Shown: positions 17,242 through 24,553, numbered from the stretch's first letter. The stretch is DNA of 35,976 nt from Pseudomonadota bacterium (GCA_023416515.1 JAEZHP010000076.1:1-35976), one strand, 5' to 3'. Notes: generated by a model not told the origin, from the letters alone. A program made the numbers and translations.

Positions 17242-18234
17242 ATGGTTAACGTGACACTGTTCGACGACCTCGACGCTGTCGAACGGGATGCAGAAGGCGC
17301 GCTGGATCGGGCGAACCAGCCTTGCCTGCACGATCGCCTCGACTGGTTCCGCCTGCTGGAGCGTCATTGCCCGCCCAAGGGGAAGCTTCAGGCCGTCCGA
17401 GCCGAGCAGGACGGCAAGCGCGCCTGGCTGTTCCTCGCCGTCGATGGGCGCAGCGCCGATGCCTATGCCGCCTGGTACAGCCTGCGCTTCGGGCTGATCG
17501 GGGATCGAGGGCTCGCCTCAGAGATCGCTGGATTTCTGCGGCGCCGAGGGCTGTCCAGGATCGAGATGGCTCCGGTCGAGGAGCCTGACGCGCTCCTCTC
17601 GGCCTTTCGCGGTGCGGGCTGGTCGGTCGCCGTCGAGCCAGTCTTCGGCAACTGGATCGCGCGGACCGACAAGGGCTTCGACGAATATTGGAGCAGACGA
17701 CCCGGCCAATTGCGAAGCACGGCCAAGCGCAAGGCCAAGGCGGCCGGGCTCGACATCGTCATCCTCGAGCGCTTCGATCCCGCTGCGTGGGCGGACTATG
17801 AAACCGTGTATCGATCGAGCTGGAAGCCCGAGGAAGGCTCCTTCCCTTTCCTCCGAGCGCTCGCCGACCAGGAAGGCGCGGCGGGAACGCTGAGGCTTGG
17901 CGTCGCTTATCACGAGGAGCGTCCTGTGGCGGCGCAACTGTGGCTGGTGGAGAACCGCGTCGCGACGATCCACAAGCTCGCTTATGCCGAGGAAGCCAAG
18001 TCCATGTCCCCCGGCACCGTTCTTGGCGAAGCCATGTTCCGGCGAGCCATCGACCAGGATCGAGTGCAGCTTATCGATTACGGGACCGGAGACGACGCCT
18101 ATAAGCGCGACTGGATGGACGAGCGGCGGCAATTGTGGCGGATCGTCGCTCGCAATCCGCGTAGCTTGCGGGGACTTGCGGGCATTGTCCGGCAGCGGGT
18201 CAGGGCGCTTGTCCGCGGGATAGCCAGCCGCTAG
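17242..18234 (+). CDS. GNAT/FemAB-like acyltransferase of the XrtA locus
   Basis: 330 residues with a FemAB-like (Acetyltransf_6) double GNAT layout. The second half carries RPGQLRSTAKRKAKAAG, YRSSWKPEEGSFPFLRAL and the C-terminal LIDYGTGDDAYKRDWMDE, which is the acyl-donor-binding side in relatives. It has no signal peptide or membrane segment. It heads the rightward arm (GNAT, ACP, two hydrolases). It may transfer an acyl group from the ACP to an amine or to polysaccharide; this is inference from position. Distinct from the FemAB protein at 6363-7409. Confidence 0.85.
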   Translation: MVNVTLFDDLDAVERDAEGALDRANQPCLHDRLDWFRLLERHCPPKGKLQAVRAEQDGKRAWLFLAVDGRSADAYAAWYSLRFGLIGDRGLASEIAGFLRRRGLSRIEMAPVEEPDALLSAFRGAGWSVAVEPVFGNWIARTDKGFDEYWSRRPGQLRSTAKRKAKAAGLDIVILERFDPAAWADYETVYRSSWKPEEGSFPFLRALADQEGAAGTLRLGVAYHEERPVAAQLWLVENRVATIHKLAYAEEAKSMSPGTVLGEAMFRRAIDQDRVQLIDYGTGDDAYKRDWMDERRQLWRIVARNPRSLRGLAGIVRQRVRALVRGIASR

Positions 18235-18270
18235 GGCGCGCTTTCTATACGGCCGCGAACGGAGGGGAGC

Positions 18271-18543
18271 TTGGCGCTCGACGACGCCATGGAGGTTGAA
18301 CAGACGCTGCGGGCGGTGCTCGCGGACGTGCTGGGGCTCGATCCCGCGCGGGTCGCGACCTTCACCGAAGCCACGCCGCTGTTCGGTGCCCTTCCGGAAT
18401 TCGACTCCCTCGCGGTGGCCGGCCTTCTTACGGAGCTCGAGGAGCGGCTCGGGATCCTCATCGAGGACCATGAGGTCGACGCCGACATGATGGAGACGTT
18501 CGGCTCGCTTCTCACTTTCGCCCGGGCCAAGGCGCTTCGGTGA
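18271..18543 (+). CDS. acyl carrier protein of the XrtA locus
   Basis: 90 residues, acidic, four-helix ACP. Ser46 in EFDSLAV is the expected 4'-phosphopantetheine site. The start is TTG at 18271, because GGAGG lies five bases before it; the next candidate, ATG 18289, has no Shine-Dalgarno. A dedicated ACP next to hydrolases and opposite an acyl-CoA ligase suggests a carrier for an activated acyl or aminoacyl unit. The stop overlaps the next gene (GTGA). Housekeeping fatty acid ACP is unlikely, as no fab genes are present. Confidence 0.9.
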   Translation: MALDDAMEVEQTLRAVLADVLGLDPARVATFTEATPLFGALPEFDSLAVAGLLTELEERLGILIEDHEVDADMMETFGSLLTFARAKALR

Positions 18544-19217
18544 CCGGCGGCGCTCTCGCCTATGAGCGCTTCTACAACGGACGGACCAATGAGTGGCTGT
18601 TGCGCCTTGGCGACCCGCGCACCCCGCCGATCCTGTTCGTCCCGCCTCTGTTCGAGGAACTGAACCGCACCCGTGCGCTGATCGTCGCGGTGATGAGGCG
18701 CGTGGCAGCGGAGGGCAATTGCTGCTGGCTGCCGGACCTTCGCGGCACCGGAGAGAGCCTTCTCGGCCTTGAGGATGTCAGCTGGGACGATTGGCGTCAT
18801 GACGTCAGCGCCGCGGCCGACCATGTCGCCAAGGAGAGCGGCAAGCGGCCAATCATGGCGTCGCTGCGGGGCGGCGGCCTGATCGACGATGGTCCCGAAG
18901 CGGTCGCCTGGTGGCGGTTCGCCCCGGCAGCCGGAGCGGCGCTTGCCCGCGACCTCGACCGCGCCTCGCTCACCGGCGGAGCGGAATGGGCGGGTTACCC
19001 CGCCTCCCCCGGGCTTCGCGAAGCGCTGCGCTCTTCGCGCCTGGCCGAAGTGACGTCATTGCGGACCGTGCGACTGGAGACGGATGCAGGTGCTGCGGAC
19101 CACAAGGTCCCGGGCCCTGCGCTGTGGCGGCGCTCCGAGCCCGGATCCTCGGACGCCCTGGCCAAGGCTCTCGCCGACGACCTCATCGAATGGAGCCGGA
19201 CATGCGCCGCCTCCTGA
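18540..19217 (+). CDS. XrtA-associated hydrolase 2 (degenerate alpha/beta hydrolase)
   Basis: 225 residues, alpha/beta-hydrolase fold, most like the TIGR03101 proteins of exosortase loci. PPLFEELNRTRAL and PDLRGTGES resemble the oxyanion and strand-4 regions. At the nucleophile elbow it has ASLRGG (107-112) rather than GxSxG, so Arg110 falls where Ser would be expected; it may be non-hydrolytic or use another residue. GTG 18540 overlaps the ACP stop. The 3' end overlaps hydrolase 1 by 16 bases. The two hydrolase types occur together in other exosortase genomes, which suggests a joint function. Confidence 0.87.
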   Translation: MTGGALAYERFYNGRTNEWLLRLGDPRTPPILFVPPLFEELNRTRALIVAVMRRVAAEGNCCWLPDLRGTGESLLGLEDVSWDDWRHDVSAAADHVAKESGKRPIMASLRGGGLIDDGPEAVAWWRFAPAAGAALARDLDRASLTGGAEWAGYPASPGLREALRSSRLAEVTSLRTVRLETDAGAADHKVPGPALWRRSEPGSSDALAKALADDLIEWSRTCAAS

Positions 19218-19993
19218 CCTTCGACTGCCAAGGCGCTCAGCTTGGCGCCAGCCTCGACGAGGCAGAGGGCGGCACCGGCGTGCTTATGGTGACCGGTGGA
19301 AGCCAGACCCGGATCGGCTCACACAGACTCTACGAACGTATTGCCAAGGCCCTCGGGGAGCATGGGTTTCCGTGCTTCCGTTTCGACAGGCGCGGGGTCG
19401 GCGACAGCGGCGGCGGGGACCCCGGCTATCTTGGATCGGCACCCGATCTCGCGGCCGCGGCTGCCGCATTTCGAGCGGAGCAGCCGGGGCTGAAGCGGAT
19501 CGTGGGCATCGGGCTGTGCGACGGCGCTACGGCGCTTGCGCTGTTCGGCGCCGAGGCGGGGATCGACGCCGTCGTGATGATCAACCCCTGGCTGGTCGAG
19601 GCCGCCGCGGACGCGCCGCCCCCCGCGGCGATCCGGAGGCACTATCGCGAGCAACTGCTCAGCCTCTCCGGCTGGAAGAGGTTCCTCACCGGATCAATAT
19701 CTTACCGCAAGCTTCTCAGAGGGATAAGCAAGGCTGCAAGGCCCATCGAAGGATCGGAGCTGGCTGCCGACGTCGCCGGCGCGCTTCGCCGCGGCCTGCC
19801 CGCGTCGCTTATCCTCGCTTCGGGCGATGCGACGGCGATCGCTGCGGAGCGAGAGGTGAAGGCGCGCGCCTTTCACGGGCTGATCGGGCGGCGCGAGACG
19901 ATCGACACCGACTCGCACACCTTCGCAAAGCCGGGAGACATCGAGGCCGTGACGGCGGCGATCCTCAAGCTTCTCCAGCCGTCAGGCGGCTGA
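19202..19993 (+). CDS. XrtA-associated hydrolase 1 (Cys-type alpha/beta hydrolase)
   Basis: 263 residues, alpha/beta-hydrolase fold, TIGR03100 type. VTGGSQTRIGSHR holds the oxyanion region; the elbow is GLCDG with Cys106 as probable nucleophile, and His239 in DSHTF is a candidate catalytic base. ATG at 19202 has GGAG six bases upstream; an in-frame ATG at 19190 is possible. A thioester or ester of the neighbouring ACP/CoA system is a reasonable substrate guess, not shown by sequence. Its TGA lies inside a perfect palindrome shared with the trxB stop. Confidence 0.88.
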   Translation: MRRLLTFDCQGAQLGASLDEAEGGTGVLMVTGGSQTRIGSHRLYERIAKALGEHGFPCFRFDRRGVGDSGGGDPGYLGSAPDLAAAAAAFRAEQPGLKRIVGIGLCDGATALALFGAEAGIDAVVMINPWLVEAAADAPPPAAIRRHYREQLLSLSGWKRFLTGSISYRKLLRGISKAARPIEGSELAADVAGALRRGLPASLILASGDATAIAAEREVKARAFHGLIGRRETIDTDSHTFAKPGDIEAVTAAILKLLQPSGG

Positions 19994-20007
19994 CCAATGG
20001 TCAGCCG
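19987..20007. terminator. palindrome spanning two convergent stop codons
   Basis: Perfect 10-base arms (CGGCTGACCA / TGGTCAGCCG) around one central A. Both stop codons, of hydrolase 1 and of trxB, lie inside it, since both genes end GGC-TGA. On either strand the RNA could fold into a hairpin of eight or nine pairs. No U-tract follows, so a role as bidirectional terminator is only possible. Confidence 0.4.
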
Positions 20008-20990
20008 AGCGCCGCTTCCTTCACCGACTCGTGCTGGGCGGCCTCGAAGTCGGCCTCGGCGAGGAACTTCTCGGCGTCGAGAGCGGACATGCAGCCGGTG
20101 CCGGCGGCAGTCACCGCCTGGCGGTAGATCTTGTCCATGACGTCACCGCAGGCGAACACGCCGGGGACGCTGGTGCGGGTGGTGCCGGGCTCGACCGCGA
20201 TGTAGCCGTCGGAGTCGAGCTCGAGATGGCCGCGGAACAGCTCGGTCGCGGGGGCGTGGCCGATCGCGACGAAGGCGCCGTCGACTTCGATCCGCTCGGC
20301 GGGCGCTCCATTCCCGTCGACCAGGTCAAGAGCGACGAGCTTTTCGGGCTCGCCGCCGGCGACGAAGGTGCCGACCGAGCGGTTCCACATCACTCGGATG
20401 TTGGGATGGGCGAACAGCCTCTCCTGGAGGATCTTCTCGGCGCGAAGCTTGTCGCGGCGATGAATGAGAATGACGTCATCGCTGTGGTTGGTCATGTAGA
20501 GGGCTTCCTCGACCGCGGTGTTGCCGCCGCCGATCACCACGACCTTCTTGCCGCGGTAGAAGAAGCCGTCGCAGGTCGCGCAGGCGCTCACCCCCCTGCC
20601 CTTCAAGTGCTCCTCGCTCGGCAGGTTCAGCCACTTGGCTTGGGCGCCGGTCGCGATGACCAGAGTGTCGCCCTCATAGACCGTGCCGCCATCGCCCTTG
20701 AGAACGAACGGACGCCGAGAGAAATCGACCTCGACGATCTGGTCCCATTCCATGCGGGCGCCGACATGCTCGGCCTGGGCCTGCATCTCCTCCATCAGCC
20801 ACGGACCCTGGATGGTGTCGCGGAATCCGGGATAATTCTCCACGTCGGTGGTGATGGTGAGCTGGCCGCCCGGCTGCATGCCCTGAACGACGATCGGCTT
20901 GAGGCCGGCACGGGCCGCGTAGATCGCGGCGGTGAGGCCGGCAGGGCCGGAGCCGAGGATGAGCATTCGGGATTTGTGGGTGGCGGTCAC
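20001..20990 (-). CDS. trxB: thioredoxin-disulfide reductase
   Basis: Cytoplasmic NADPH- and FAD-dependent enzyme that reduces thioredoxin. 329 residues. FAD-binding GSGPAG lies near residues 13-18, the redox-active CATC is Cys137-Cys140, the NADPH-binding GGGNTA follows, and CGDVMD is near the C-terminus. GTG at 20990 is preferred to upstream in-frame codons because AGGA precedes it by about seven bases and it gives the standard N-terminus. It is divergent from the oxygenase gene across 118 bases, which contain a TTGACC (21057-21062) but no clear -10. Confidence 0.96.
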   Translation of the reverse strand: MTATHKSRMLILGSGPAGLTAAIYAARAGLKPIVVQGMQPGGQLTITTDVENYPGFRDTIQGPWLMEEMQAQAEHVGARMEWDQIVEVDFSRRPFVLKGDGGTVYEGDTLVIATGAQAKWLNLPSEEHLKGRGVSACATCDGFFYRGKKVVVIGGGNTAVEEALYMTNHSDDVILIHRRDKLRAEKILQERLFAHPNIRVMWNRSVGTFVAGGEPEKLVALDLVDGNGAPAERIEVDGAFVAIGHAPATELFRGHLELDSDGYIAVEPGTTRTSVPGVFACGDVMDKIYRQAVTAAGTGCMSALDAEKFLAEADFEAAQHESVKEAALG

Positions 20991-21108
20991 GAAAGGTCCT
21001 TTCTTCACGCCCGAGTTAAGCGGCGCCCCGGTCCCGCGCAAGCGAGGGAAAGGGACTTGACCACAGGCTTGTGAAGCCGTCCTGCTCGGAGCGAGGGAGA
21101 AAGGGCAG

Positions 21109-22341
21109 ATGGCCACGAAGTCACGCGACATGAAGCCGGTTCATGAGGGGACGGACGGCGTGCCCCACTGGTCCCACGATCCGCTCGGCTTCCTGATCGC
21201 GCCCGTCACCCAGGACGAATTCTTCGCCCGCTATTACGAACAGGCTCCGCTCCTGACCGCCCGCGGAATGCCCGATCTCTACGCCGGCATGCTGACGCTC
21301 GAGATGCTCGATTCCTTCATCAACAGCGCCGACCTTCGTCAGGGCATGCTCGATCTCGCCAACCAAGCGAACCGGGTCGACGCCAACAGCTACATCAACG
21401 AGGGCGGACGAATCATCACCCCCGTCGTTGCCGAGAAATATCTCGAGGGCGCGACGATCATCCTTCCCCACCTCCATGAATCGATGGCTGAGCTCGGCGA
21501 GTTCTGCCGGGCACTGGAGGGCGTCTTCTCCTGCCACGTCCAGACCAACGTCTACCTGACTCCGGCGAGCGCCCAGGGCTTCCCGATCCATTATGACAAT
21601 CACGACGTCTTCGTGATGCAGATCTCCGGAGCGAAGCAATGGAGCTTCTACGGGGCGCCGGTGGCGACGCCCTATCGCGGCGAGGGCTTCGAGCTGGGTC
21701 GGCATGAGCCCGGGCCGGTGACCGAGAGCTTCACTCTGACCCCCGGCGATTGCGTCTATGTTCCGCGCGGCGTCATGCATGCGGCTCCGAACGTCGGCAC
21801 CGAGCCCTCGCTTCACATCACGGTCGGCCTCATCACCAAGACCTGGGCCGATCTCATCCTCGAATCCGTGTCCGAGCTTGCCCTGAACGAGCCCGCCTTC
21901 CGCCGCTCGCTGCCGGCGGGCTATGCGCGGCAGGAATTCGACCGAGAGGAGGCGCGACGCCATTTCGAAACCCTGACCGCGCTGATCGCCGACAAGGCCA
22001 GCATGGACAGCGCCTTCGACCTGATGGCCGACGAGTTCCTCCGACTACGCCGGCCCAACCTCGCCGGTGTGATTGCCGGAACGCCGGACATACCGCGCGA
22101 GGGAGACCGCTTCCGCAAGCGCCCGCTCGTTCCGTGGCAGGCGGCGGACGACGAAGGCAAGCTGGCGCTGATCGGGCCCGGCGGCGACATCTTCTTCGAC
22201 GACGATGACGGCGAGGCGCTTGATGTCGCCTTATCGGGCCAGCCGTTCGAGGTGGGCGATTTGCCGTGCAAGGATCCCAAGCGCGTGCTGCGCAAGCTGT
22301 GGGCGAACGGTTATCTCGAACGCTTTTCGGCCACCGCCTGA
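21109..22341 (+). CDS. JmjC/cupin ribosomal oxygenase-like protein
   Basis: 410 residues. A JmjC_2/Cupin_4 domain (about 100-240) has the Fe(II) ligands His161 and Asp163 (HYD, in PIHYDNHDVFVMQ) and a distal His224 (RGVMHAA). It resembles the 2-oxoglutarate-dependent YcfD/MINA/NO66 group, whose members hydroxylate ribosomal proteins. The C-terminal 170 residues contain an acidic run (FFDDDDGE) and a helical end fitting the dimerisation and winged-helix-like part of that group. The ribosomal target is inferred from family only. The gene stands alone, divergent from trxB; GGGAG and AAGGG stretches lie before the ATG. Confidence 0.85.
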   Translation: MATKSRDMKPVHEGTDGVPHWSHDPLGFLIAPVTQDEFFARYYEQAPLLTARGMPDLYAGMLTLEMLDSFINSADLRQGMLDLANQANRVDANSYINEGGRIITPVVAEKYLEGATIILPHLHESMAELGEFCRALEGVFSCHVQTNVYLTPASAQGFPIHYDNHDVFVMQISGAKQWSFYGAPVATPYRGEGFELGRHEPGPVTESFTLTPGDCVYVPRGVMHAAPNVGTEPSLHITVGLITKTWADLILESVSELALNEPAFRRSLPAGYARQEFDREEARRHFETLTALIADKASMDSAFDLMADEFLRLRRPNLAGVIAGTPDIPREGDRFRKRPLVPWQAADDEGKLALIGPGGDIFFDDDDGEALDVALSGQPFEVGDLPCKDPKRVLRKLWANGYLERFSATA

Positions 22342-22351
22342 ACTGTTGTAG

Positions 22352-22377
22352 GGCGGAAAGAGTCCCGGGATTCCGCC
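22352..22377 (+). terminator. possible terminator after the oxygenase gene
   Basis: Inverted repeat GGCGGAA / TTCCGCC with a 12-base loop holding the palindrome TCCCGGGA, ten bases after the stop, followed by ATTTG. The T-run is weak. The rest of the 22342-22733 gap has an AT-richer stretch (about 22425-22460) and a small reading frame annotated separately; I see nothing else in it. Confidence 0.4.
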
Positions 22378-22456
22378 ATTTGCGTGAAACAAAGCGGCCA
22401 TTGCGGCGTTGGGCTTCATTGTCGACGATTAAACTAAATCAATCTCTGGTTGGTAA

Positions 22457-22624
22457 ATGTCTGAAAATAAAGAGCGGGGCCGGGGCGGCGACATGGAAAC
22501 GCAGGAAGCGTTGCTACGCCAAACTATTGATCTCAATAGCGAGATGATCGCGCAGGCGGATCGATTGATCTCTGCTTCGCGATCGGTGCGTGCCGAGAGC
22601 CCAGGCAGAAACAGCAGCGACTGA
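22457..22624 (+). CDS. possible small hypothetical protein (55 aa)
   Basis: An ATG frame of 55 codons in the 392-base gap between the oxygenase and the DUF4893 gene. A second ATG lies at codon 13 (22493). The product is polar and helix-forming (METQEALLRQTIDLNSEM then IAQADRLISAS), without a signal peptide or membrane segment. Third-position GC is about 60 percent by eye, well below the neighbours. No strong Shine-Dalgarno precedes either start. I recognise no family. The alternatives are non-coding leader or spacer. Confidence 0.35.
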   Translation: MSENKERGRGGDMETQEALLRQTIDLNSEMIAQADRLISASRSVRAESPGRNSSD

Positions 22625-22733
22625 TCCCGGCTCGCATCTGGCTCGGGTACGGCCTCCCACCGGGTGGCCTTAACCCTTCGTCAACCATTTCAGCCCACGC
22701 CCGTGCTAATGATTGCGCGTGTGGGAGCGCGGC

Positions 22734-23402
22734 ATGAGTCAGCATGGAGCCCCATTATTGGCGCGGCTGAGATGCGGCGCGATCGCCCTCGCCGTCTGCA
22801 CGCTGATCGGCGGCTGTCAGACCCGGAGCGATGTTCGCAGCCGGGCCGTCGTGGAATTGCACGAGCCCGGCTGGCGCGACATGCTCCAATCAGCCGACCA
22901 GGCGCGGCTGCTCGCGATCGAAACGTCTTGGGCCACGGCACTGGAGCAGGCCCGCCGCGGCGGCTTCACGCGAAGGATCGCGAGCGAAGGCGCCTTGCTT
23001 GATCCTCGAGCGGGACTTTCGCGAGCCGAGCCGGCGCCCGGCTCGTACCGCTGCCGCTTGATCCGGATAAGGCCGGGGAGCCGTCGCCTGCCCGCCCTCG
23101 TTATCCGCGGACCTTATTTTTGCGACGTCGGGGCTTCCCCAGAACTGCTTTCCCTCTCCCAGCAGACCGGACCCGAGCGGCCGAGCGGGCATCTGTGGGA
23201 GGACAGCGACAGCCGGATGGTGTTCATTGGAGCCGCTGCCCACGGGCGTGAGGGAAGTCCGCCGGCTTATGGCGACCGAGCTGACCGCAACGTCGTCGGC
23301 GTTTTCGAGCGCGTCGGGCAGTTTCGTTACCGACTGGTCGTTCCCGCTCCGGAGAGCGGCGCGACGCTCGAGATCCTGGAACTGATCCCGGCGCTCATCT
23401 GA
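22734..23402 (+). CDS. DUF4893 family lipoprotein
   Basis: 222 residues. A lipoprotein signal ends at LIGGC with Cys28 as the likely lipidated residue. The mature part resembles DUF4893: W-x-AL-x-QAR near 60-70, EGALLDP, and PGSYRCRLIRI. The function is unknown. ATG at 22734 is preferred because GGGAG lies six bases before it; a TTG at 22713 would add seven residues and spoil the signal. The 3' end comes within 11 bases of the convergent tRNA-Met gene. Confidence 0.8.
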   Translation: MSQHGAPLLARLRCGAIALAVCTLIGGCQTRSDVRSRAVVELHEPGWRDMLQSADQARLLAIETSWATALEQARRGGFTRRIASEGALLDPRAGLSRAEPAPGSYRCRLIRIRPGSRRLPALVIRGPYFCDVGASPELLSLSQQTGPERPSGHLWEDSDSRMVFIGAAAHGREGSPPAYGDRADRNVVGVFERVGQFRYRLVVPAPESGATLEILELIPALI

Positions 23403-23412
23403 CGATGAAGGA

Positions 23413-23489
23413 TGGTAGCGGAGGAGGGACTTGAACCCCCGACACGCGGATTATGATTCCGCTGCTCTAACCAGCTGAGCTACTCCGCC
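23413..23489 (-). tRNA. tRNA-Met (CAU), elongator
   Basis: A 77-base cloverleaf including encoded CCA. Anticodon CAT sits in loop ATCATAA closed by stem GCGGA/TCCGC; D-arm GCTC...GAGC and T-arm with GGTTCAAGTCC are present. The acceptor stem GGCGGAG pairs with CTCCGCT, with a terminal G1-U72 wobble. It lacks the C1-A72 mismatch and GGG/CCC stem of initiators. The lysidine-modified Ile-CAU tRNA is the other option and looks less likely from the acceptor and anticodon stems. Confidence 0.93.
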
Positions 23490-23506
23490 CCGATCGGCGA
23501 GCCGGC

Positions 23507-23535
23507 GCTATAGAAAGCACCGCCCGGCCGGTCAA
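23507..23535 (-). promoter_or_regulatory. sigma70-type promoter of tRNA-Met
   Basis: Leftward -35 TTGACC (23530-23535) and -10 TATAGC (23507-23512) with a 17-base spacer, ending 17 bases before the tRNA 5' end. Five of six -35 bases and four of six -10 bases match the consensus. The start would fall near 23500. Confidence 0.75.
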
Positions 23536-23565
23536 CTGGAGACAGCGAGTATCGGGTTCAAGGCC

Positions 23566-23590
23566 GGAACCGCGCGCAACCCCTGTCGTT
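23566..23590 (+). promoter_or_regulatory. EcfG-type general stress promoter
   Basis: GGAAC (23566-23570), 16 bases, then CGTT (23587-23590), which is the consensus of the alphaproteobacterial EcfG sigma factor. Transcription would begin about 25-30 bases before the DUF3775 ATG. No other intergenic region in the window showed this arrangement. Confidence 0.7.
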
Positions 23591-23624
23591 TCGGGAAGTC
23601 GAAAGCTCATTGGAGACACGGCAG

Positions 23625-24053
23625 ATGGACCTGCTGACACCGCTCGAAACCTATTGCCGACTAATCATTCGCGCCCGCGAGGCGGAAGCGCAGGTGCCGG
23701 CGCAGGATCCCGATGAGGATCCCGACAATGTCGATGACGTCTCGGATGACGACGAGGATCCGTCCCAGGCGCTGTCGGTGCTCAACGACGAGATGAACAG
23801 CGTCGAAGAGGAGATCGCGGCGCTTCTCGACGATCTCGCCGACGACCAGCTCGCCGAGGCGGTGGCCATTGCCTGGGTTGGTATCGGCACGTTCGATTCG
23901 ACCGAGTGGGAAGATGCCTGCGCCGAGGCGAACGACCTCGACCCCGACGAGCGGATCGAGGAGCTGATGAACATGCCGACGCTCGCCGCGAACCTCGAAA
24001 GCGGCCTCGCCGCCTTCGACTATAGCTGCGAGGATGTCGGCCAGCTGGACTAG
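23625..24053 (+). CDS. DUF3775 family acidic protein
   Basis: 142 residues, strongly acidic (an Asp-rich stretch near residues 29-46), cytosolic. It matches DUF3775 as I recall it: N-terminal LETYCRLIIRAREAEAQ, central LAEAVAIAWVGIGTFDSTEW and C-terminal LESGLAAFDYSCED. The function is unknown. ATG at 23625 has GGAG nine bases upstream; a TTG at 23610 would add five residues. An EcfG-type promoter lies just upstream, so general stress control is likely. Its TAG shares the tetranucleotide CTAG with the convergent gene's stop. Confidence 0.82.
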   Translation: MDLLTPLETYCRLIIRAREAEAQVPAQDPDEDPDNVDDVSDDDEDPSQALSVLNDEMNSVEEEIAALLDDLADDQLAEAVAIAWVGIGTFDSTEWEDACAEANDLDPDERIEELMNMPTLAANLESGLAAFDYSCEDVGQLD

Positions 24054-24553
24054 CCGCGGAAGGGATAGGCGCGGACCTGCTCCCAGGGGCCGTCCAGATA
24101 ACGCCATGACGTCAGCCCGCGGATAGCGAGCGGCTTAGGGAAGGTGCCGAGTTGAAGCACCTTCTGGAGCGCGATGGCGTCTCGCCGCCCGACCTTGTTC
24201 TGGACGGTCACGTGCGGCCGCCACGGCGACTGATCCTGCGGCATGAGAAGGCCGCGGAAGGCCTCGGCGAGGTCGAGGCGGATATCCTCGAGCTCCTCGC
24301 TCTCCACCCGGAAGGCCGTGCCCTGCCCCAAGTCCATGAGTCCGAGAATGCGAGCGCGCGGCGCAGGAGCTTCGGCATAGGTGCCGAGGCGCTGGCCGAG
24401 CTCCCGCTCCAGCGACGGCGGCAGGTGATGGAAAAGCGTGAGGTGAACCGGGACTCGGTTCAATTCCGCGGGATAGTGGGCGCGGCGCAGGCCCTCCAAC
24501 CAGGCGTGATCGTCGACGCCGAAGGTGGCGGTGACGATCAGCGGTGCGCTCAA
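24050..24553 (-). CDS. 2'-5' RNA ligase family (2H phosphoesterase)
   Basis: 167 residues of the 2H phosphoesterase fold. The two defining HxT motifs are present: His37 in PVHLTLFHH and His114 in RPHVTVQN. Relatives (ThpR/LigT) open 2',3'-cyclic phosphates or join 2'-5' RNA ends. The start is taken as TTG 24553, overlapping the kup TGA (TTGA) with GGTGGAG just before; no in-frame ATG or GTG gives a full domain. The frame is open through kup, but that part is antisense to nothing and belongs to kup's alternative frame. Translation is probably coupled to kup. Confidence 0.82.
   Translation of the reverse strand: MSAPLIVTATFGVDDHAWLEGLRRAHYPAELNRVPVHLTLFHHLPPSLERELGQRLGTYAEAPAPRARILGLMDLGQGTAFRVESEELEDIRLDLAEAFRGLLMPQDQSPWRPHVTVQNKVGRRDAIALQKVLQLGTFPKPLAIRGLTSWRYLDGPWEQVRAYPFRG

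Noticed and set aside
23413..23489. Initiator tRNA or Ile-CAU tRNA
   Set aside because: No C1-A72 mismatch or GGG/CCC anticodon stem; acceptor and arms fit elongator Met better.
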